From Solirubrobacterales bacterium (GTDB taxonomy: Bacteria; Actinomycetota; Thermoleophilia; Solirubrobacterales; Solirubrobacteraceae): a stretch of DNA of 7,743 nucleotides. Location: contig JAPLCH010000215.1 in the NCBI GenBank assembly GCA_026392325.1, forward strand, positions 1-7,743, read 5' to 3'. Below, piece by piece: positions 6,423 to 7,743 of this stretch. Numbering within the stretch: position 1 is the stretch's first letter; each line of letters starts with the position of its first letter. The notes beneath the pieces were generated by a model. The model did not search any database. It had not been told where the DNA came from and saw nothing but the letters and a program-made list of their open reading frames with translations. A program made the translations under genes and the position numbers.

Positions 6423-6540
6423 GTCTTTGTTCTCGTCTCTCTCGTAAATGACATTGATCACACAATAGCCCACACCGGGCTCTTAGGCGCCATCGGAAAG
6501 GCGCCAGCTTTTCTTGGCGGTGGCTCCCCGGATTAAGGGG
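6423..6540 (-). other. Intergenic leader between the peptidase and copper genes, with three small inverted repeats
   Basis: This 118-nt gap contains GGCGCC repeated at 6486-6491 and 6500-6505 (self-complementary, eight-base loop), the dyad AGCCC/GGGCT at 6467-6471 and 6477-6481, which extends to 7 of 8 pairs on its flanks, and CGCCA/TGGCG at 6502-6506 and 6515-6519. The first and third overlap at 6502-6505, so they cannot form together. None is followed by a U-run in the direction of transcription. A purine-rich stretch (GAGAGAGACGAGAACAAAGAC on the minus strand, 6423-6443) precedes the ATG and holds only a weak ribosome binding site. No convincing -35/-10 pair was found. The region could be a regulated 5' leader or simply a spacer. 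Confidence 0.4.
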
Positions 6541-7743
6541 TCAGACCGCCTTGGCTGCTTCCTCGGCCTCCACGAGGCGAGCCTCAATCAGGTCAAGACC
6601 GCGGTCCCAGAAGCCGGGGTCGGTCAAGTCCAGACCGCCGATTGCCGCGATCGCCTCTGGCGGCATCGAACCGCCGGCCCGCAGCATGTTCAGATACTTG
6701 GGAACAAATGCGTCACCCTCGGCCTGCCACTGGGCAAATACGGAGAGGGCAAGGAGCTGACCGTAGGAATAGGCATAGACATAACCGGGGGTGCCGATGA
6801 AGTGGGGGATGTAGGACCACCAAGAGCGGTAGCCATCCGTGACCTCAACTGAATCTCCAAACATCTCCTCCTGGCTCTCAGCCAAGAGTTCACCGAAGCG
6901 CTCAACTGATAGTTCACCTACATCACGGCGTTCCGTGTGGACAAGCTCCTCAAAGCGGTTCATTGCCGTTTGGCGGAACACGGTCGCGATCGCACCTTCA
7001 AGGCTCTCGGCCAGCAAAGTCAGGCGTTGGGCCGGGTCCTTCTCCGCTGCGAGGAGGCGTGAGAAAACAAGCTCCTCGCCAAACACGGAAGCTGTCTCGG
7101 CGACCGTCAGCGGCGTGCTCATTTCCATGATGCCGCGATCAGCTGCGAGCGTTCCATGAACGCCATGGCCAAGTTCGTGTGCGAGGGTCAGGACATCCCG
7201 GCGACGGGAAGTCCAGTTGAGCATCACGTAGGGGCCAATCTCAGGTGTGACAGAGGAGCAGAACGCCCCTCCGCGCTTGCCGGGTCGAACAGGTGCGTCT
7301 ATCCGGTTCTCGTCCAGGAATGCCCGAGACGCTGCCCCCAACTCTGGGGAGAATTCCTCGTAGGCGTTGAAGACAATGTCGCAGGCCTCGTCCCAACCAA
7401 ACTCGGGATCCTCGCCCCCGAGGGCAGCGGCACGATCGTAATCAGCCAGCTGTTCAACGCCAATCAGTTCCGCCTTGAGGCTGTACCAGCGGCGGGCAAT
7501 GTCATACCGGCCACGAACGGCGCTGACCAATGCTTGAACTGACTCATCCGATGCCTCGTTGCTCCGGTTGCGGGAGCTGAGCCAACTTGGGTAGGAGCGC
7601 AGACGGTCATCGGCTGCCTTGTCGGCAAGCAGGGTGTTGAAGAGATACGCGCGAGTTCGAAGCCCGGGCTCCAAAGCGTCAGTGACACCAGCCGCAACGG
7701 CCTTGCGCTCATCGCGGTCATTTGATGCGAGGCGGCTCAGCGC
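6541..7743 (-). CDS. pepF: M3 family metallopeptidase, oligoendopeptidase F-like (5' end outside the window)
   Basis: A cytoplasmic zinc oligopeptidase that cleaves short peptides internally. The frame is open to the window edge, so about 400 C-terminal residues are visible and roughly the first third of the protein is missing (full-length family members are about 600 residues). The visible part starts in the helical region (ALSRLASNDRDERKAVAAG), continues through EPGLRTRAYLFNTLLADK and SSRNRSNEASDESVQAL, and contains the catalytic motif LAHELGHGVHG (HEXXH at 7165-7179). The third zinc ligand is probably the Glu of TVAETASVFGEEL, 23 residues after the second His. The substrate-binding Tyr/Gly segment GYVYAYSYGQ lies near the C-terminus. 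A TTG at 7672-7674 is an internal codon, not the start. The stop is TGA at 6541-6543. The strong match to actinobacterial-style PepF is from memory of the family. A link to the downstream copper genes is not shown. Confidence 0.93.
   Translation of the reverse strand, partial: ALSRLASNDRDERKAVAAGVTDALEPGLRTRAYLFNTLLADKAADDRLRSYPSWLSSRNRSNEASDESVQALVSAVRGRYDIARRWYSLKAELIGVEQLADYDRAAALGGEDPEFGWDEACDIVFNAYEEFSPELGAASRAFLDENRIDAPVRPGKRGGAFCSSVTPEIGPYVMLNWTSRRRDVLTLAHELGHGVHGTLAADRGIMEMSTPLTVAETASVFGEELVFSRLLAAEKDPAQRLTLLAESLEGAIATVFRQTAMNRFEELVHTERRDVGELSVERFGELLAESQEEMFGDSVEVTDGYRSWWSYIPHFIGTPGYVYAYSYGQLLALSVFAQWQAEGDAFVPKYLNMLRAGGSMPPEAIAAIGGLDLTDPGFWDRGLDLIEARLVEAEEAAKAV

Noticed and set aside
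6423..6473. GTG start giving a 17-residue N-terminal extension of copper protein copy 1
   Set aside because: The extension is charged, would sit in front of the signal peptide, and has no Shine-Dalgarno; ATG at 6420-6422 gives a normal signal peptide matching copy 2.
5937..6536. Plus-strand reading frame of about 199 codons opposite the 5' part of copper gene copy 1
   Set aside because: It mirrors the conserved copper protein on the minus strand and resembles no family; the paralogous region opposite copy 2 has a similar but shorter shadow, as expected from shared sequence.
6526..6540. CCCC-N7-GGGG dyad directly after the peptidase stop as intrinsic terminator
   Set aside because: A four-pair stem without a following U-run is too weak to call.
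7464..7721. Separate small minus-strand gene at the right edge
   Set aside because: It lies in another frame over the peptidase, whose frame is open to the window end and matches the M3 family throughout.

Overview
The window holds seven protein genes, all on the minus strand, so transcription runs from high to low coordinates. In that order they are: the 3' part of an oligoendopeptidase F-type M3 metallopeptidase (6541-7743, cut by the window edge), two tandem paralogous secreted copper proteins (4857-6422 and 3267-4835), an alpha/beta hydrolase (2416-3216), a small secreted subtilisin-family protease (1182-2327), a universal stress protein (675-1172) and a YqgE/AlgH-family protein (40-624). 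No tRNA, rRNA, CRISPR array, insertion sequence or origin was recognised.

Organism: the DNA is moderately GC-rich, several genes appear to use TTG starts, and exported proteins carry ordinary Ala-x-Ala signal peptides. The style of the universal stress protein and the PepF-like peptidase suggests an actinobacterial-type chromosome, perhaps Thermoleophilia-like. This is an impression from protein style, not a phylogenetic result.

Layout: gaps between genes are 118, 21, 50, 88, 9 and 50 nt. The tightest links are the two copper genes (21 nt apart, same frame) and protease to stress protein (9 nt, with the ribosome binding site overlapping the protease stop). The 118-nt leader before the first copper gene and the 88-nt gap before the protease both contain inverted repeats but no convincing intrinsic terminator. 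One long transcript or two or three shorter ones are all possible.

Main point of interest: the two tandem proteins are not plain cupredoxins. A complete type 1 copper site (His ... Cys-x2-His-x2-Met) lies in the last ~120 residues. The ~340 residues before it carry, in the right order, the full set of potential ligands of a peptidylglycine/dopamine monooxygenase-type dicopper enzyme: His-His, then a His-Asn strand, then His-x-His, then Met. This suggests a secreted copper monooxygenase-like domain fused to its own blue-copper electron carrier, present in two diverged copies. The other genes (secreted serine protease, oligopeptidase, hydrolase) are compatible with peptide or polymer breakdown, but a shared pathway is only inferred.
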